A DNA stretch of 59,749 bases from Vibrio cincinnatiensis (lineage in GTDB: Bacteria > Pseudomonadota > Gammaproteobacteria > Enterobacterales > Vibrionaceae). Where the stretch lies: assembly GCF_022113815.1 (NCBI RefSeq), contig NZ_SGOM01000015.1, positions 1 through 59,749 of the forward strand, given 5' to 3'. The translations under genes were made by a program, and so were the position numbers. The notes under the pieces were generated by a model. It made no database searches. It saw only the letters and a list, made by a program, of their open reading frames with translations, and was not told the DNA's origin. Every line of letters starts with the position of its first letter. Position 1 is the stretch's first letter. Shown in pieces: positions 28,067 to 39,802 of this stretch.

Positions 28067-29876
28067 GTTCTGACCAGCTAATTTCACGCTGTACGACACA
28101 CTGCTCATCGATTCCAAGCAAGCCAGTTTGACCCTGAATCGTATAGCCTTGGACTACTTTCATCTGAGGGAGTTCCACCATCAATTGATAGGCATCCATT
28201 CCTAGCGCCTGTAAGCGACGATCGGCATTGGAAGACTTAGGCCATAGCTGTTCAACTTGCTTAGCGATAGTTTGTGTGGGTTGGATAAGTAGCGGAATAT
28301 CACTATAGGTGATGCCCGAAAGGTCTTCAAACTGGCGCCCCCCCCCATTACTGGTTGAGTTGGAAAATAGCTTAGGTGGCTGTGTATCGGGGTTAATCGC
28401 AACTTCGATAAAAGGTTTGATCAAAGTGAGATCAGCACTGCTGGCGGCAATGTAAACGGCATCAATATCTCGACGGCTACGGGGTTGGCTTTCAAAATTC
28501 ATGCCTAATAACGCATTCATTTGCGCAATGTTTTGTTGGCTTTCTTGCAGCCCCAAGACATCATTAATGTTGCGTTGTAGCTGGCGTTTATCTCCGAAGA
28601 GATTGGTAGCAACCGCATTTTTGCTAAATTTATGCCATTCTTGATTAAAGGCATCAACAACCCGTTCACCGTAACTGCCTTGTGGGGCCAATACTAATGG
28701 GTACTGATAACCTTGACTAAATAGGTATTTCGCGGCTTGAGCTACTTCTTGTTCTGGTGACAGCGTTAAATAACAAGTATCAGCCTGTTCATCCATATGT
28801 TCAGGGATGTTTAAGGCTAAAGTTGGAATACTCTGTCCACGTTGTTGTTGGAATGATTGCAGCTTTTCTATGTTGTCTTTGACTAAGGGACCAACAACAA
28901 AGTCAATGTTCTTTTCGTTGAGAATAGCATCAATTGATTCTAATGTTTCTGCATTGGTATCTAAAACTGTTAATGTGGCATCCGGTTGGCGCTGTGAGTC
29001 ATTCATCATTGCCATAATAAAACCATCACGAATTAACTGAGCTTGCTTAGCAAAGCGGCCAGTTAAAGGCAATAAGAGAGCTGTGTGAGTCGGTTGAACC
29101 AGATCAAGTGCTAAAATATCTTGGATAGTCTGAGGTGTGTATAACGCTGCTGGATGTTGAGAGTTTTCCTGCAACCACTTTTCTAAGGTAGTTTTCAGTT
29201 GCGGTAAATCTCCGGCCAGTGTTTTGACATAAATCGTCAACTGCAACCAACCATCTAAAATGTCTTCATTAGGTTGTACTGAAAACTTAGTAATGGCGTA
29301 GCTAGAATAGCGGTTGAGGTTAATCCAGATTTGGTCTGCAATCGCTTCTTGTTGATCGGGGGAAGTTAGATCATACAGCGCTACGAGTTCCCGGCTTGAA
29401 TCAAAAGAACGATTAAGGGCGGTAAAAATATCGGCTCTTAATTGGTGGTAGACCTGCCACTGTTGAGGGGCTAACGACCAGTTTGCTTTGAAGTTAAGCT
29501 GAGTTAAGGCTTGTTGATACTGCTCATGGTTGGCCAACAATTGTGCTCTGGCAAGTTGCCATTCCGCTTGCTGCGCTACGGTTAAATGTTGTTTCGATAG
29601 GCGGCGAATCAGCAGCTCCGCTTGAGTCGTATCGCCCTCTGCAACCGCAGCTTTTAACGCCATGATTAACCAGTCATTTTGCACATTATCTTGGCTGCTA
29701 TCAGCCCGCATTAAATACGTTTGTGCCGTCAGTTCGGGTTGGCTGGTAATATCGACCGATTCAGGAATCGAAGAGGTCGTTGAACAAGCTGCAAGCATGA
29801 TTGCTAATGCAACAGGAGTGAGTAAGCGTGTTACACTGCGTCTCTGATGGTTCTTCATAGCCATGAGTTCTTTCAT
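28053..29876 (-). CDS. lpoA: penicillin-binding protein activator LpoA
   Basis: Outer-membrane lipoprotein that reaches through the periplasm to activate PBP1A. It is 607 aa from ATG 29876. Lipobox LAAC follows a basic start; the N-terminal half is TPR-like helical (QAEWQLARAQLLANHEQYQQ, about 120-140). The C-terminal half has a periplasmic-binding-protein fold (ALLLPLTGRFAKQAQLIRDG onward). Alternative starts are ATG 29864 and 29858; all keep the lipobox. First gene of lpoA-yraN-diaA-dolP and divergent from rsmI, with only 51 bases between them, so the two promoters must be close or overlap. Confidence 0.95.
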   Translation of the reverse strand: MKELMAMKNHQRRSVTRLLTPVALAIMLAACSTTSSIPESVDITSQPELTAQTYLMRADSSQDNVQNDWLIMALKAAVAEGDTTQAELLIRRLSKQHLTVAQQAEWQLARAQLLANHEQYQQALTQLNFKANWSLAPQQWQVYHQLRADIFTALNRSFDSSRELVALYDLTSPDQQEAIADQIWINLNRYSSYAITKFSVQPNEDILDGWLQLTIYVKTLAGDLPQLKTTLEKWLQENSQHPAALYTPQTIQDILALDLVQPTHTALLLPLTGRFAKQAQLIRDGFIMAMMNDSQRQPDATLTVLDTNAETLESIDAILNEKNIDFVVGPLVKDNIEKLQSFQQQRGQSIPTLALNIPEHMDEQADTCYLTLSPEQEVAQAAKYLFSQGYQYPLVLAPQGSYGERVVDAFNQEWHKFSKNAVATNLFGDKRQLQRNINDVLGLQESQQNIAQMNALLGMNFESQPRSRRDIDAVYIAASSADLTLIKPFIEVAINPDTQPPKLFSNSTSNGGGRQFEDLSGITYSDIPLLIQPTQTIAKQVEQLWPKSSNADRRLQALGMDAYQLMVELPQMKVVQGYTIQGQTGLLGIDEQCVVQREISWSEHGAL

Positions 29877-29927
29877 TATTCCGTGTAAAATTGTCTCTAT
29901 ATTAATCGTTGAAGTGATGGTAAACAA

Positions 29928-30791
29928 ATGACAGATAACAAAACCTTACTTGCTGAGGTCCCGACGCTCTATATCGTTCCTACGCCTATTGGCAACTTAG
30001 GGGATATTACCCAGCGGGCGCTCGATGTGCTTTCTCGTGTTGATGTTATCGCAGCGGAAGATACACGTCATACTGGCAAATTACTGGCTCACTTCAATAT
30101 TCAAACGAAGACGTTCGCCTTGCATGATCACAATGAACAACAAAAAGCTCAAGTATTAGTTGATAAATTATTGTCAGGTCTTTCTATTGCTCTTGTTTCC
30201 GATGCGGGAACCCCTCTTATTAGTGATCCAGGTTATCATTTAGTGACTCAATGTCGTCAAGCGGGTGTTAAAGTTGTCCCGCTTCCAGGGGCTTGTGCTG
30301 TGATTACTGCGCTAAGTGCTTCCGGTTTACCTTCTGACCGGTTCAGTTTTGAAGGATTTCTTCCGGCCAAAAGTAAGGGGCGTAAAGATAAATTTTTAGA
30401 AGTAGCGAAAGCAGAACGAACCTGCATTTTTTATGAGTCTCCACATCGTATTACGGAATCTTTGCAAGATATGTTAGAGATTCTTGGTCCAGATCGTCAG
30501 GTTGTGCTTGCTCGTGAACTGACCAAAACCTTTGAAACGATCCAAGGGTTACCGCTTGGTGAACTGATTGCATGGATGGAAGAAGATGAAAACCGTAAAC
30601 GTGGAGAGATGGTACTGCTTGTTCATGGTTATCGAGAAGAAAAAGAGGATGCTCTACCGGATGAAGCATTAAGAACGTTGGCCATTTTAACCAAAGAGTT
30701 ACCACTAAAAAAAGCGGCCGCGTTATCGGCAGAAATTTATAATTTGAAAAAAAATGCCTTGTATAAATGGGGGCTGGATAATTTAGCTTAG
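29928..30791 (+). CDS. rsmI: 16S rRNA 2'-O-ribose C1402 methyltransferase RsmI
   Basis: Adds the 2'-O-methyl of m4Cm1402 in the decoding centre; RsmH, encoded 672 bases downstream, adds the N4-methyl on the same nucleotide. It is 287 aa, tetrapyrrole-methylase fold. Motifs: [35 protein letters not shown] and a C-terminal helical part. The two partners on either side of rnpB form a functional pair. Confidence 0.97.
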   Translation: MTDNKTLLAEVPTLYIVPTPIGNLGDITQRALDVLSRVDVIAAEDTRHTGKLLAHFNIQTKTFALHDHNEQQKAQVLVDKLLSGLSIALVSDAGTPLISDPGYHLVTQCRQAGVKVVPLPGACAVITALSASGLPSDRFSFEGFLPAKSKGRKDKFLEVAKAERTCIFYESPHRITESLQDMLEILGPDRQVVLARELTKTFETIQGLPLGELIAWMEEDENRKRGEMVLLVHGYREEKEDALPDEALRTLAILTKELPLKKAAALSAEIYNLKKNALYKWGLDNLA

Positions 30792-30880
30792 TGGTGCTTT
30801 TTTGAGCGGTTAAACTAATATCTGGCAGATGCTTGGATTGTTGCTAGACAGCCCTTCTGGTTATCTATAGAATCCGTGCC

Positions 30881-31281
<401 letters not shown>

Positions 31282-31284
31282 CAG

Positions 31285-31319
31285 ACCCATTATAGCCTTC
31301 CGGTTATAATGGGTTTTTT
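31285..31319 (+). terminator. Rho-independent terminator of rnpB
   Basis: The 13-bp stem ACCCATTATAGCC pairs with GGTTATAATGGGT around TTCC, then a T run. Confidence 0.94.
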
Positions 31320-31463
31320 GCTTTTTATTGACTTAGCCGATAGTAAAACCATTAAACTTAGCGCAATGTCACGTCCTATCTATGCTTATGGGTAGCAGTG
31401 AAGTGGGAAATCGGTACACTAACTTATCATCAAGACCGCTTAATTGAGCGAAACGAGAATATT

Positions 31464-32414
31464 ATGACTGAATCTTTCCAACACATTTCGGTGTTGCTTC
31501 ATGAATCCATAGCCGGGCTCGCCATTAAACCTGATGGTATTTATATCGATGGGACTTTTGGGCGTGGTGGGCATAGCCGAACCATTTTATCTCAACTTGG
31601 AGAGAACGGACGCTTATACAGTATTGATCGAGATCCACAAGCCATCGCGGAAGCGAAAAAAATAGAGGATCCACGTTTTACCATTATTCATGGCCCCTTC
31701 TCTGGCATTGCAGAGTATGTGCAGCAATATGGATTGCAAGGCAAAGTGGATGGGGTGCTGTTTGATTTAGGCGTTTCTTCTCCGCAACTTGATGATGCCG
31801 AGCGGGGGTTTAGCTTTATGAAAGATGGCCCGTTGGATATGCGAATGGATCCCAGTTCAGGCATTCCGGTTTCTCAATGGTTACTGGAAGCCGATCTTGA
31901 TGATATCACTTGGGTGATTCGTGAATTCGGTGAAGATAAACATGCTAGGCGTATTGCCAAAGCCATTGTTGCCTATCGAGAGGATGCCGATAACGAACCT
32001 CTGACGCGAACCAGCCAATTGGCGAAACTCATTTCAGAAGCGGCTCCAAAAAGTTTTAAAGAGAAAAAACACCCTGCTACGCGAGCATTTCAAGCGTTTC
32101 GTATTTACATTAATAGTGAACTTGAAGAGATTGATACCGCTTTACAGGGGGCGGCAAGCATTTTAGCGCCTCAAGGCCGCCTTTCCGTGATCAGTTTTCA
32201 CTCGCTAGAAGATAGAATGGTAAAACGTTTTATGCGCAAAGAGAGCAAAGGCCCAGAAGTGCCACATGGCATCCCGCTTACAGAGGCCCAAATTCGTGCA
32301 TTGGGTAGTGCAAAATTGAAAACAGTGGGTAAAGCAATAAAACCGTCGGAACAAGAGGTGGCTTTAAACCCCCGTTCACGAAGTTCGGTTTTACGTATTG
32401 CAGAAAAACTGTAA
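31464..32414 (+). CDS. rsmH: 16S rRNA N4-methyltransferase RsmH (MraW)
   Basis: Methylates N4 of C1402 in 16S rRNA (316 aa). Motifs: [20 protein letters not shown] (SAM loop), [13 protein letters not shown] and [14 protein letters not shown] chose ATG 31464 (MTESFQH), behind a purine-rich ACGAGAA; the open frame begins 66 bases earlier. First gene of the dcw cluster. The usual mraZ is not in front of it: only about 140 bases separate it from the rnpB terminator. Confidence 0.97.
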   Translation: MTESFQHISVLLHESIAGLAIKPDGIYIDGTFGRGGHSRTILSQLGENGRLYSIDRDPQAIAEAKKIEDPRFTIIHGPFSGIAEYVQQYGLQGKVDGVLFDLGVSSPQLDDAERGFSFMKDGPLDMRMDPSSGIPVSQWLLEADLDDITWVIREFGEDKHARRIAKAIVAYREDADNEPLTRTSQLAKLISEAAPKSFKEKKHPATRAFQAFRIYINSELEEIDTALQGAASILAPQGRLSVISFHSLEDRMVKRFMRKESKGPEVPHGIPLTEAQIRALGSAKLKTVGKAIKPSEQEVALNPRSRSSVLRIAEKL

Positions 32415-32422
32415 ATCTCGTT

Positions 32423-32740
32423 ATGTCTTCATCTAAGCCCAACCTCACCAAATTGATTGTACTCGACCTATTAACGGTAGGCCGAGTCCCCCTCCTGCTT
32501 CTTTTTATTATTTTTGCCAGTGCTATGGGGGTGGTTTTTACGACTCACCATACGCGGCAAGCGATCACTGAGAAAAATGTGGCGTTGCAGCAGCGCGATC
32601 ATCTGGATAACGAATGGCGAAATTTAATTTTGGAAGAGACTGCTTTATCTGAGCATAGCCGGGTGCAGGATTTAGCCAGAAGAGAGCTGGAGATGAAGCG
32701 ACCGGATGCGGATAAAGAGGTTATGATTGAATTAAAATGA
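32423..32740 (+). CDS. ftsL: cell division protein FtsL
   Basis: A 105-residue bitopic protein of the FtsQLB complex. A short cytoplasmic tail precedes one transmembrane helix (about 21-41, VPLLLLFIIFASAMGVVFTT), then a periplasmic coiled coil (about 47-90). It follows rsmH by eight bases and overlaps ftsI by four (ATGA). Confidence 0.94.
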   Translation: MSSSKPNLTKLIVLDLLTVGRVPLLLLFIIFASAMGVVFTTHHTRQAITEKNVALQQRDHLDNEWRNLILEETALSEHSRVQDLARRELEMKRPDADKEVMIELK

Positions 32741-34476
32741 CCAGAAAACCCTTAAAGAAAAAAGCACAACCTGCCCAGACGGCGCGGAAGAGCGAACCCT
32801 CTTCTCCGGTTTTCATTCGCTGGCGATTCTTCTTAATTATTTTTTTTGTGCTACTGGTATTTGGCGTATTGGTGAGCCGGCTGGCATTTATTCAAATTAT
32901 TGAGCCAGATAATTTGATTCGTGAAGGTGATTTGCGTTCAATTCGAGCCCAGACCTTACATTCTGCTCGTGGCATTATTTCCGATCGTAACGGTGAAGCA
33001 CTAGCGGTCAGTGTTCCTGTCGAAGCCGTGTGGGCTGACCCTGTTACCATATTTAAGCAAGGTGGTTTGATTGAGAAAGATCGGTGGCATGCATTAGCCG
33101 ATGTGCTTGGTCTTGATCGACAAGAGATGCTAAAAAAAATCGAAAGTAATCAAACCCGTCGATTTATTTATTTACAGCGTCAAGTCAGCCCTGCGATGGC
33201 CAAATACATCCGGGAACTCAAATTGTCCGGCGTTGGCCTTAAGTCAGAATCTCGCCGTTATTATCCTGCAGGAGAAGTCAGTGCTCACCTTATAGGGGTG
33301 ACCGGTATTGATGGCCATGGTTTAGAAGGGGTTGAGCGTAGCTATGATAAATGGCTCACTGGCGAGGCAGGAAAGAGCATTATTCGTAAAGACCGCTATG
33401 GACGTGTGGTTGAAAATATCGCGTTAGAAGAGCGAGAAGAAGGTAAACCATTACAGCTCACTATTGATCAACGCTTACAAGCGATCGCTTTTCGAGCGGT
33501 AAAACAAGCGATGGCGGATTATCGAGCTACGTCTGCGTCGGCGGTTATGTTGGATGTTAAAACCGGAGCGGTGTTAGCGATGGTTAATGCACCGTCATAC
33601 AACCCCAATAACCGTAGTGATTGGCAAAGTTTTAAGATGCGAAATCGAGTCATTACCGATGCGTTTGAGCCAGGCTCTACCGTGAAGCCTTTTGTGGTTT
33701 TGGCTGCTTTGGTTAATGGCATTGCTAATGAGAAAACCATCATTGATACCGGTGATGGCGTGATGCAACTGGGAGGTAGCCGAGTGCGTGATACCTCGAA
33801 AGTTGGAAAAGCCAATTTACAAATGATTTTGAAAAAATCCAGTAATATTGGTGTTGCGAAACTGGCATTAGACATGCCACTGGAAGCCCTACTTGGTATG
33901 TATGGTTCGGTGGGGTTAGGCGAAATGTCTGGCCTTAATTTAGTCGGTGAAAGTAGTGGTATTTTTCCCAATCGTCGTCGCTGGTCACAGTTTGAAATCG
34001 CCACATTGGCCTTTGGCTATGGGATTTCCATTACCCCCATTCAGTTAGCGCATGCTTATGCTACCTTAGGCAATTTAGGGGTTTACCAACCCATTCATAT
34101 TATTGATAGCAATCAGCAAAATTTATCGCACCGTATTGTTGAAGAGCACTACGCCAAACAAGTATTAGACATGCTAGAAACGGTGACGCAACCGGGGGGG
34201 ACTGCCGTTAAAGCGGCGGTGCCAGGCTATCGTATCGCCGCTAAATCTGGTACATCACGCAAGGCTATCGCCGGAGGGTATAGTGATGAATATTTTGCTT
34301 ATACCGCAGGGGTCGCGCCGGTGAGTGACCCTCGTATTTCATTAGTGGTGATGGTGAATGAACCCCAAGGGGATTCTTATTACGGTGGTGCGGTCGCTGG
34401 CCCCGTATTTTCTGAAATCATGAAAGGGGCGTTACAGATCTTAAATATTGCTCCTGATGAAAACCGCTTCCAATAA
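32737..34476 (+). CDS. ftsI: septal peptidoglycan transpeptidase FtsI (PBP3)
   Basis: Class B penicillin-binding protein that cross-links septal peptidoglycan with FtsW. It is 579 aa. One N-terminal membrane helix (about 29-49), a dimerisation/pedestal domain, then the transpeptidase domain with STVK (Ser314 nucleophile), SSN (368-370) and KSGT (503-506). All catalytic motifs are intact. Confidence 0.98.
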   Translation: MTRKPLKKKAQPAQTARKSEPSSPVFIRWRFFLIIFFVLLVFGVLVSRLAFIQIIEPDNLIREGDLRSIRAQTLHSARGIISDRNGEALAVSVPVEAVWADPVTIFKQGGLIEKDRWHALADVLGLDRQEMLKKIESNQTRRFIYLQRQVSPAMAKYIRELKLSGVGLKSESRRYYPAGEVSAHLIGVTGIDGHGLEGVERSYDKWLTGEAGKSIIRKDRYGRVVENIALEEREEGKPLQLTIDQRLQAIAFRAVKQAMADYRATSASAVMLDVKTGAVLAMVNAPSYNPNNRSDWQSFKMRNRVITDAFEPGSTVKPFVVLAALVNGIANEKTIIDTGDGVMQLGGSRVRDTSKVGKANLQMILKKSSNIGVAKLALDMPLEALLGMYGSVGLGEMSGLNLVGESSGIFPNRRRWSQFEIATLAFGYGISITPIQLAHAYATLGNLGVYQPIHIIDSNQQNLSHRIVEEHYAKQVLDMLETVTQPGGTAVKAAVPGYRIAAKSGTSRKAIAGGYSDEYFAYTAGVAPVSDPRISLVVMVNEPQGDSYYGGAVAGPVFSEIMKGALQILNIAPDENRFQ

Positions 34477-34517
34477 CCAGTAAGCCATTTAACGATGATC
34501 AGTAATGTGGAATAACC

Positions 34518-35996
34518 ATGAATACTTGCCACTCTTTAGCTCAGTTACTTGCTCCTTGGCTCTTTATCAATGATTCACGTTTAGAATCTTGTTTTGTCCA
34601 GCAGTTACAGCTGGATAGCCGCCATGTTCAGCCTGGTGATACATTTATTGCCATTCAAGGGCATACCATTGATGGGCGGAAATTCATCGATAAAGCCATT
34701 GAGCAAGGGGCGAATTCGGTATTAGCTCAAGCGAGTGAATCCTTTCCTCATGGCCACCTCGAATTTAGAGGTTTGGTCCCGGTTCTTTTTATTCATGCAT
34801 TGCCTGAGGTTTTATCTGAACTGGCGGGGCGGGTGTATGGTGGGCATCATAATCAGGTGATCGCGGTTACGGGGACCAATGGTAAAACCACCATTAGCCA
34901 GTTAATTGCTCAATGGCTTGAGGCGACAGGGAAACAAGCGGCCGTGATGGGGACAACCGGTAATGGTTTTTTATCGTCATTGCAAGCCACGCATAACACC
35001 ACGGGAAATGCCGTTGAAGTTCAGGCTATGCTGCGCCAGTTAGCAGAAGATGGAGCTCGCTATACGGCAATGGAAGTCTCATCACATGGCCTAGTTCAGG
35101 GACGAGTTAAAGCGGTGCCTTTTGTGGCTGGGATCTTTTCCAATTTAAGCCGTGATCACCTTGATTATCACGGTACGATGGCGGCTTATGCAGAGGCCAA
35201 GCTTTCTCTGTTTACTGAACACCGTTGCCAACAAGCCATTATTAATATTGATGATCCGGTGGGAGCCAAGTGGGGAGAGATGCTCCCTCATGCGATTGGT
35301 GTTTCACTCTATACCCAACCGACGACAGAGAAAGCATTGTGGGCTACTTCCGTTCATTATGCTGAAAATGGTATTTCGATCGATTTTTCTGGTAGTTGGG
35401 GAGAAGGGCATCTGAAGGTGCCGTTAATCGGTGAATTCAATGCGGGAAATGTGTTGCTTGCATTAGCTACCTTACTGAGCTTGGGCATCGATAAACACAC
35501 CTTACTTGAGACGGCAACTCAACTACGACCAGTCATTGGACGAATGGAACTGTTTCATGCCCCAGGCAAAGCTCAAGTTGTGGTGGATTACGCACATACT
35601 CCCGATGCGTTAGAAAAAGCTTTACAGGCATTACGTGTTCATTGCCGCGGAAAATTGTGGGCGATTTTTGGTTGTGGAGGCGATCGAGATAAAGGTAAGC
35701 GCCCTATGATGGCTGCGATTGCTGAACAGTTTGCGGATGAAGTGATCTTAACCGATGACAACCCGCGCAGTGAATCTCCGGATGACATTATTCAAGATAT
35801 GTTGACTGGGTTAACGCGCCAACAGGCTTATGTCGAACACGATCGCTTTAAAGCATTAGAATATGCTCTGCAACAAGCCTTCGACGATGACATTATTTTA
35901 CTGGCGGGAAAAGGGCATGAAGAATACCAAATTCTCGCTCACCAGACGGTTCACTATTCCGATCGAGAATCGGCACGCATTTTATTGGAGCGTTGA
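34518..35996 (+). CDS. murE: UDP-MurNAc-tripeptide synthetase MurE
   Basis: Adds the third amino acid to UDP-MurNAc-L-Ala-D-Glu (492 aa). ATP-binding GTNGKT is at 119-124. The substrate-recognition motif DNPR (414-417) marks meso-diaminopimelate as the amino acid, as expected of a Gram-negative and consistent with dapB in the same window. The stop is three bases before the murF ATG. Confidence 0.98.
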   Translation: MNTCHSLAQLLAPWLFINDSRLESCFVQQLQLDSRHVQPGDTFIAIQGHTIDGRKFIDKAIEQGANSVLAQASESFPHGHLEFRGLVPVLFIHALPEVLSELAGRVYGGHHNQVIAVTGTNGKTTISQLIAQWLEATGKQAAVMGTTGNGFLSSLQATHNTTGNAVEVQAMLRQLAEDGARYTAMEVSSHGLVQGRVKAVPFVAGIFSNLSRDHLDYHGTMAAYAEAKLSLFTEHRCQQAIINIDDPVGAKWGEMLPHAIGVSLYTQPTTEKALWATSVHYAENGISIDFSGSWGEGHLKVPLIGEFNAGNVLLALATLLSLGIDKHTLLETATQLRPVIGRMELFHAPGKAQVVVDYAHTPDALEKALQALRVHCRGKLWAIFGCGGDRDKGKRPMMAAIAEQFADEVILTDDNPRSESPDDIIQDMLTGLTRQQAYVEHDRFKALEYALQQAFDDDIILLAGKGHEEYQILAHQTVHYSDRESARILLER

Positions 35997-35998
35997 TC

Positions 35999-37360
35999 AT
36001 GATAGCAACTAATCTTGAGACACTTTGTTCCGTGTTAAAGGCTCAGTTAATTGGAGAAAGTCGTTCCATTGCTTCCGTCTCCACCGATACTCGCCAAATT
36101 GGTCAGCAAGCACTCTTCGTGGCATTAGTCGGTGAGCGGTTTGATGCCCACCAGTTTGCTCAACAGGCAGTAGAGGCGGGCGCTTGTGCACTGCTTGTTG
36201 AACGTCCGTTGCCGGTCGATGTTCCCCAGCTAGTGGTCAATAATACGAAACAAGCACTCGGACAACTGGCTGCATGGGTGCATCAACAGTGTCAAACATC
36301 AACGGTTGCGATTACTGGAAGCTGTGGTAAGACGACAGTAAAAGAGATGACGGCCAGTATTTTATCAGTAAAAGGACAGGTTCTGTTTACCGCTGGTAAC
36401 TTTAATAATGAGGTGGGAGTGCCATTAACCTTGTTACGCTCCACTCCGCAAGATGATTTTGCTGTGATCGAGTTGGGAGCTAATCATCAAGGTGAAATCG
36501 CCTATACAGTAGGGTTGGTCAAACCCGATGTGGCTTTAGTGAATAATGTGGCCGCCGCACATTTGGAAGGCTTTGGTTCACTTGATGGAGTAAAAAAAGC
36601 CAAAGGTGAAATTTATCAAGGGTTAGCGGAAGGTAAAACCGCCGTAGTGAACTTAGATAGCCATGGGGAATCGTCTTGGGATGAGGTTTTGGCCAATAAA
36701 TGTGTAAAAACATTTTCTGTTAGCCAACCGTCAGCTGACTTTTTTGCTCGGGATATTGTATTAAATGATGAGGGTAAAGCGTGTTTCACTTTAGTGACTC
36801 CACAGGGGGATACCCCGGTCTCTTTAACCATTATTGGGCAACATAACGTTGCCAATGCATTGGCCGCGAGTGCTTTAGCCATGGAAATGGGGGCGAGCCT
36901 TGATGAAGTTAAATATGGGCTTGAACATCTATTAGCCATTAAAGGCAGAGTTGATGTAACCCCTCTGTCTTCGAATATTCGGCTCATTGATGATAGTTAC
37001 AATGCCAGTGTGCCGGCGATGAAAGCGGCCATTGATTTATTGGGTTCTTTTTCTGGGGTTCGTTGGTTAATTTTGGGCAATATGGCTGAGTTAGGTGAGG
37101 AAAGTCTTGCACTTCATCAGCAAGTCGGTGAACATGCTGCCCCGTTCCAATTTGATTATGTTTTGACGTACGGACAAGATGCGCGAGTGATTAGCCAATG
37201 CTGTCATGGCCAGCATTTCGATACTCATCAAGATATGTTTATGTTTATTGAGCAGCAACTCGAACAACAATCAGAACGCTCTCATGTTCTGCTCGTCAAA
37301 GGGGCGAACAGTTCAGGAATGAGTCATATTGTTGCCGCTCTCAAGGAGAAATACTCATGA
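35999..37360 (+). CDS. murF: UDP-MurNAc-tripeptide D-Ala-D-Ala ligase MurF
   Basis: Adds D-Ala-D-Ala, completing the pentapeptide (453 aa). ATP-binding [10 protein letters not shown], then [12 protein letters not shown] and [14 protein letters not shown] typical of Mur ligases. I chose ATG 35999 because GGAG (35987-35990) lies 8 bases ahead; a TTG at 35993 in frame is too close to it. Overlaps mraY by four bases (ATGA). Confidence 0.97.
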   Translation: MIATNLETLCSVLKAQLIGESRSIASVSTDTRQIGQQALFVALVGERFDAHQFAQQAVEAGACALLVERPLPVDVPQLVVNNTKQALGQLAAWVHQQCQTSTVAITGSCGKTTVKEMTASILSVKGQVLFTAGNFNNEVGVPLTLLRSTPQDDFAVIELGANHQGEIAYTVGLVKPDVALVNNVAAAHLEGFGSLDGVKKAKGEIYQGLAEGKTAVVNLDSHGESSWDEVLANKCVKTFSVSQPSADFFARDIVLNDEGKACFTLVTPQGDTPVSLTIIGQHNVANALAASALAMEMGASLDEVKYGLEHLLAIKGRVDVTPLSSNIRLIDDSYNASVPAMKAAIDLLGSFSGVRWLILGNMAELGEESLALHQQVGEHAAPFQFDYVLTYGQDARVISQCCHGQHFDTHQDMFMFIEQQLEQQSERSHVLLVKGANSSGMSHIVAALKEKYS

Positions 37361-38439
37361 TTATTTGGCTTGCCGAGTTACTCCAGCCATATTTTTCGTT
37401 TTTTCGATTATTCGAATATTTATCATTTCGTGCCATTGTCAGCATTTTGACTGCATTAGGCTTATCGTTGTGGATGGGACCTCGTCTGATCAAACGATTA
37501 CAGCTATTACAAATTGGTCAAGTGGTCCGTAATGATGGCCCCGAGTCTCATTTTAGTAAGCGGGGAACGCCCACTATGGGGGGCGTGATGATTTTAGCCT
37601 CGATCATCACTACTGTATTATTGTGGACGGATTTGGCTAACCCTTATGTTTGGGCCGTATTGGCGGTATTAACGGGTTACGGTGTGGTTGGTTTTGTGGA
37701 TGATTACCGCAAAGTGGTGCGTAAAAATACTGATGGGCTTATTGCCCGTTGGAAATATTTTTGGCAATCCGCGATTGCATTAGTGGTTGCGTTTGCTTTG
37801 TATGCTCATGGGCAAGATACTGCAGCGACCCAACTGGTGGTGCCTTTCTTTAAAGATGTCATGCCTCAACTTGGCGTGCTCTATATTGTGTTGACCTATT
37901 TTGTCATCGTCGGGACCAGTAATGCTGTAAACCTGACCGATGGGCTAGATGGGCTAGCCATTATGCCAACTGTTTTGGTGGCCGCCGCTTTTGGTGCGAT
38001 TGCTTGGGCGACGGGTAATGTTCAGTTTGCCAATTATTTACATATTCCTTATATCCCTTATACCTCTGAGCTCGTTGTCGTTTGTACGGCAATGGTCGGC
38101 GCAGGGCTTGGTTTCTTGTGGTTTAATACGTATCCCGCTCAAGTGTTTATGGGAGATGTTGGCTCGTTAGCATTAGGCGGAGCTCTGGGGACTATCGCAG
38201 TTTTGGTTCGACAGGAGTTTGTGCTGGTGATCATGGGCGGAGTGTTTGTGATGGAAACGGTATCTGTCATTTTACAGGTTGGTTCTTATAAACTGCGTGG
38301 ACAACGTATTTTCCGTATGGCCCCGATTCATCACCATTATGAATTGAAAGGATGGCCGGAGCCACGAGTGATCGTACGTTTTTGGATTATTTCTATTGTA
38401 TTGGTTTTGATCGGTTTAGCGACGTTGAAAGTCCGCTAA
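37357..38439 (+). CDS. mraY: phospho-MurNAc-pentapeptide translocase MraY
   Basis: Inner-membrane enzyme that joins phospho-MurNAc-pentapeptide to undecaprenyl phosphate, giving lipid I (360 aa, ten helices expected). Catalytic motifs FVDDYRKV and [13 protein letters not shown] are present, as is the [13 protein letters not shown] loop. Confidence 0.98.
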   Translation: MIIWLAELLQPYFSFFRLFEYLSFRAIVSILTALGLSLWMGPRLIKRLQLLQIGQVVRNDGPESHFSKRGTPTMGGVMILASIITTVLLWTDLANPYVWAVLAVLTGYGVVGFVDDYRKVVRKNTDGLIARWKYFWQSAIALVVAFALYAHGQDTAATQLVVPFFKDVMPQLGVLYIVLTYFVIVGTSNAVNLTDGLDGLAIMPTVLVAAAFGAIAWATGNVQFANYLHIPYIPYTSELVVVCTAMVGAGLGFLWFNTYPAQVFMGDVGSLALGGALGTIAVLVRQEFVLVIMGGVFVMETVSVILQVGSYKLRGQRIFRMAPIHHHYELKGWPEPRVIVRFWIISIVLVLIGLATLKVR

Positions 38440-38456
38440 GCAAATTTGGGTAGCAA

Positions 38457-39797
38457 ATGAAAATGGATCGTTGGCAAGGCATTCAGCATGTTGTGGTCGT
38501 TGGGCTCGGTATTACCGGGCTCTCTGTCGTTAATTATCTACGTCGCCACCACCCCTCTGTTTCAGTAAAAGTGATGGACACTCGAGAGGCGCCACCTGGG
38601 CAAGATCAGCTTACCAACGCTATCCCTCTTCACTGTGGAAGCTGGCATTCACAGTGGTTACTTGAAGCGGATTTAATTGTCACTAATCCAGGTATTGCAT
38701 TGGCAACCCCAGAGATACAGCAGGCTCTTAAGCAAGGTATTCCGGTTGTCGGGGATATTGAACTGTTTGCTTGGCATGTGGATAAGCCTGTGATTGCGAT
38801 TACGGGCTCTAATGGCAAAAGTACCGTGACCGATTTAACGGGAGTGTTGGCGAAAGCCGCCGGTATTGTAACGGCAGTTGGCGGTAATATTGGCGTTCCC
38901 GCCCTAGATTTGTTGGCACAAGACGCGGATCTTTATGTATTGGAACTGTCGAGTTTTCAATTAGAAACAACAGCAAATTTAGCGTTGGTTGCTGGGGCTT
39001 TCTTGAATTTATCAGAAGATCATATGGATCGATATGTGGGAATGGAAGCGTACCGACAAGCCAAATTGCGTATTTTCCAGCATGCTAAAACGGCGATTGT
39101 GAATGCGGATGATAAACAAACATTTCCTGAACATTGTTCCTCAACTCAGATAACTTTTGGGCTAAATAACTCTTTGGCTGACTACCGGGTGGCTTCTTAT
39201 CAAGGGCAAGAGTGGTTATTGGCAAAAGGCGAGCCCGTTTTGCCAGTGGCGGAGTTGAGCTTAGTTGGCCGTCATAACGTTGCCAATGTATTAACCGTGC
39301 TGGCGTTATTGGATGCCGCTCATGTGGATTATCTGAGCGCATTACCAGCCTTGAAGTCTTACACTGGGTTGACACATCGTTGCCAACTGGTTGTAGATAA
39401 TGATGGTATTCGCTGGGTTAATGATTCTAAAGCAACCAATGTGGCCAGTACACTGGCGGCCTTATCAGGTTTGGATATTTCTGGACGTTTGTTCCTATTG
39501 GTTGGTGGTGTTGGGAAAGGGGCCGATTTTAGTGCTCTTAAACCAGCATTAGCTCAGTTACCGGTAAGATTGTGCTGTTTTGGACGAGATGGTGATCAAT
39601 TTATGTCTCTGCATCCTTCCGCACAATTCTTTACAACCATGGACGAAGCGATTCAACACATCCATCCAGAGCTGAAATCTGGAGATATGGTGCTGCTTTC
39701 TCCTGCTTGTGCAAGCTTTGATCAATTTAAACATTTTATGGCCCGAGGCGATGCTTTTGCTGCATTGGCTAAGCAGTACGCATCTGTGAAAAGGTAA
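38457..39797 (+). CDS. murD: UDP-MurNAc-L-alanine:D-glutamate ligase MurD
   Basis: Adds D-Glu (446 aa). The N-terminal UDP-binding domain has [11 protein letters not shown], the ATP loop reads [11 protein letters not shown], and WVNDSKATN is the usual Mur-ligase metal/adenine region. A second ATG six bases in (38463) is an alternative start. It lies 17 bases after mraY. Confidence 0.97.
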   Translation: MKMDRWQGIQHVVVVGLGITGLSVVNYLRRHHPSVSVKVMDTREAPPGQDQLTNAIPLHCGSWHSQWLLEADLIVTNPGIALATPEIQQALKQGIPVVGDIELFAWHVDKPVIAITGSNGKSTVTDLTGVLAKAAGIVTAVGGNIGVPALDLLAQDADLYVLELSSFQLETTANLALVAGAFLNLSEDHMDRYVGMEAYRQAKLRIFQHAKTAIVNADDKQTFPEHCSSTQITFGLNNSLADYRVASYQGQEWLLAKGEPVLPVAELSLVGRHNVANVLTVLALLDAAHVDYLSALPALKSYTGLTHRCQLVVDNDGIRWVNDSKATNVASTLAALSGLDISGRLFLLVGGVGKGADFSALKPALAQLPVRLCCFGRDGDQFMSLHPSAQFFTTMDEAIQHIHPELKSGDMVLLSPACASFDQFKHFMARGDAFAALAKQYASVKR

Positions 39798-39802
39798 TTA
39801 TT

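Noticed and set aside
31388..31408. Two TGGGN words before rsmH, resembling MraZ boxes
   Set aside because: Their 15-base offset does not fit the 10-base periodic direct repeats of MraZ operators.
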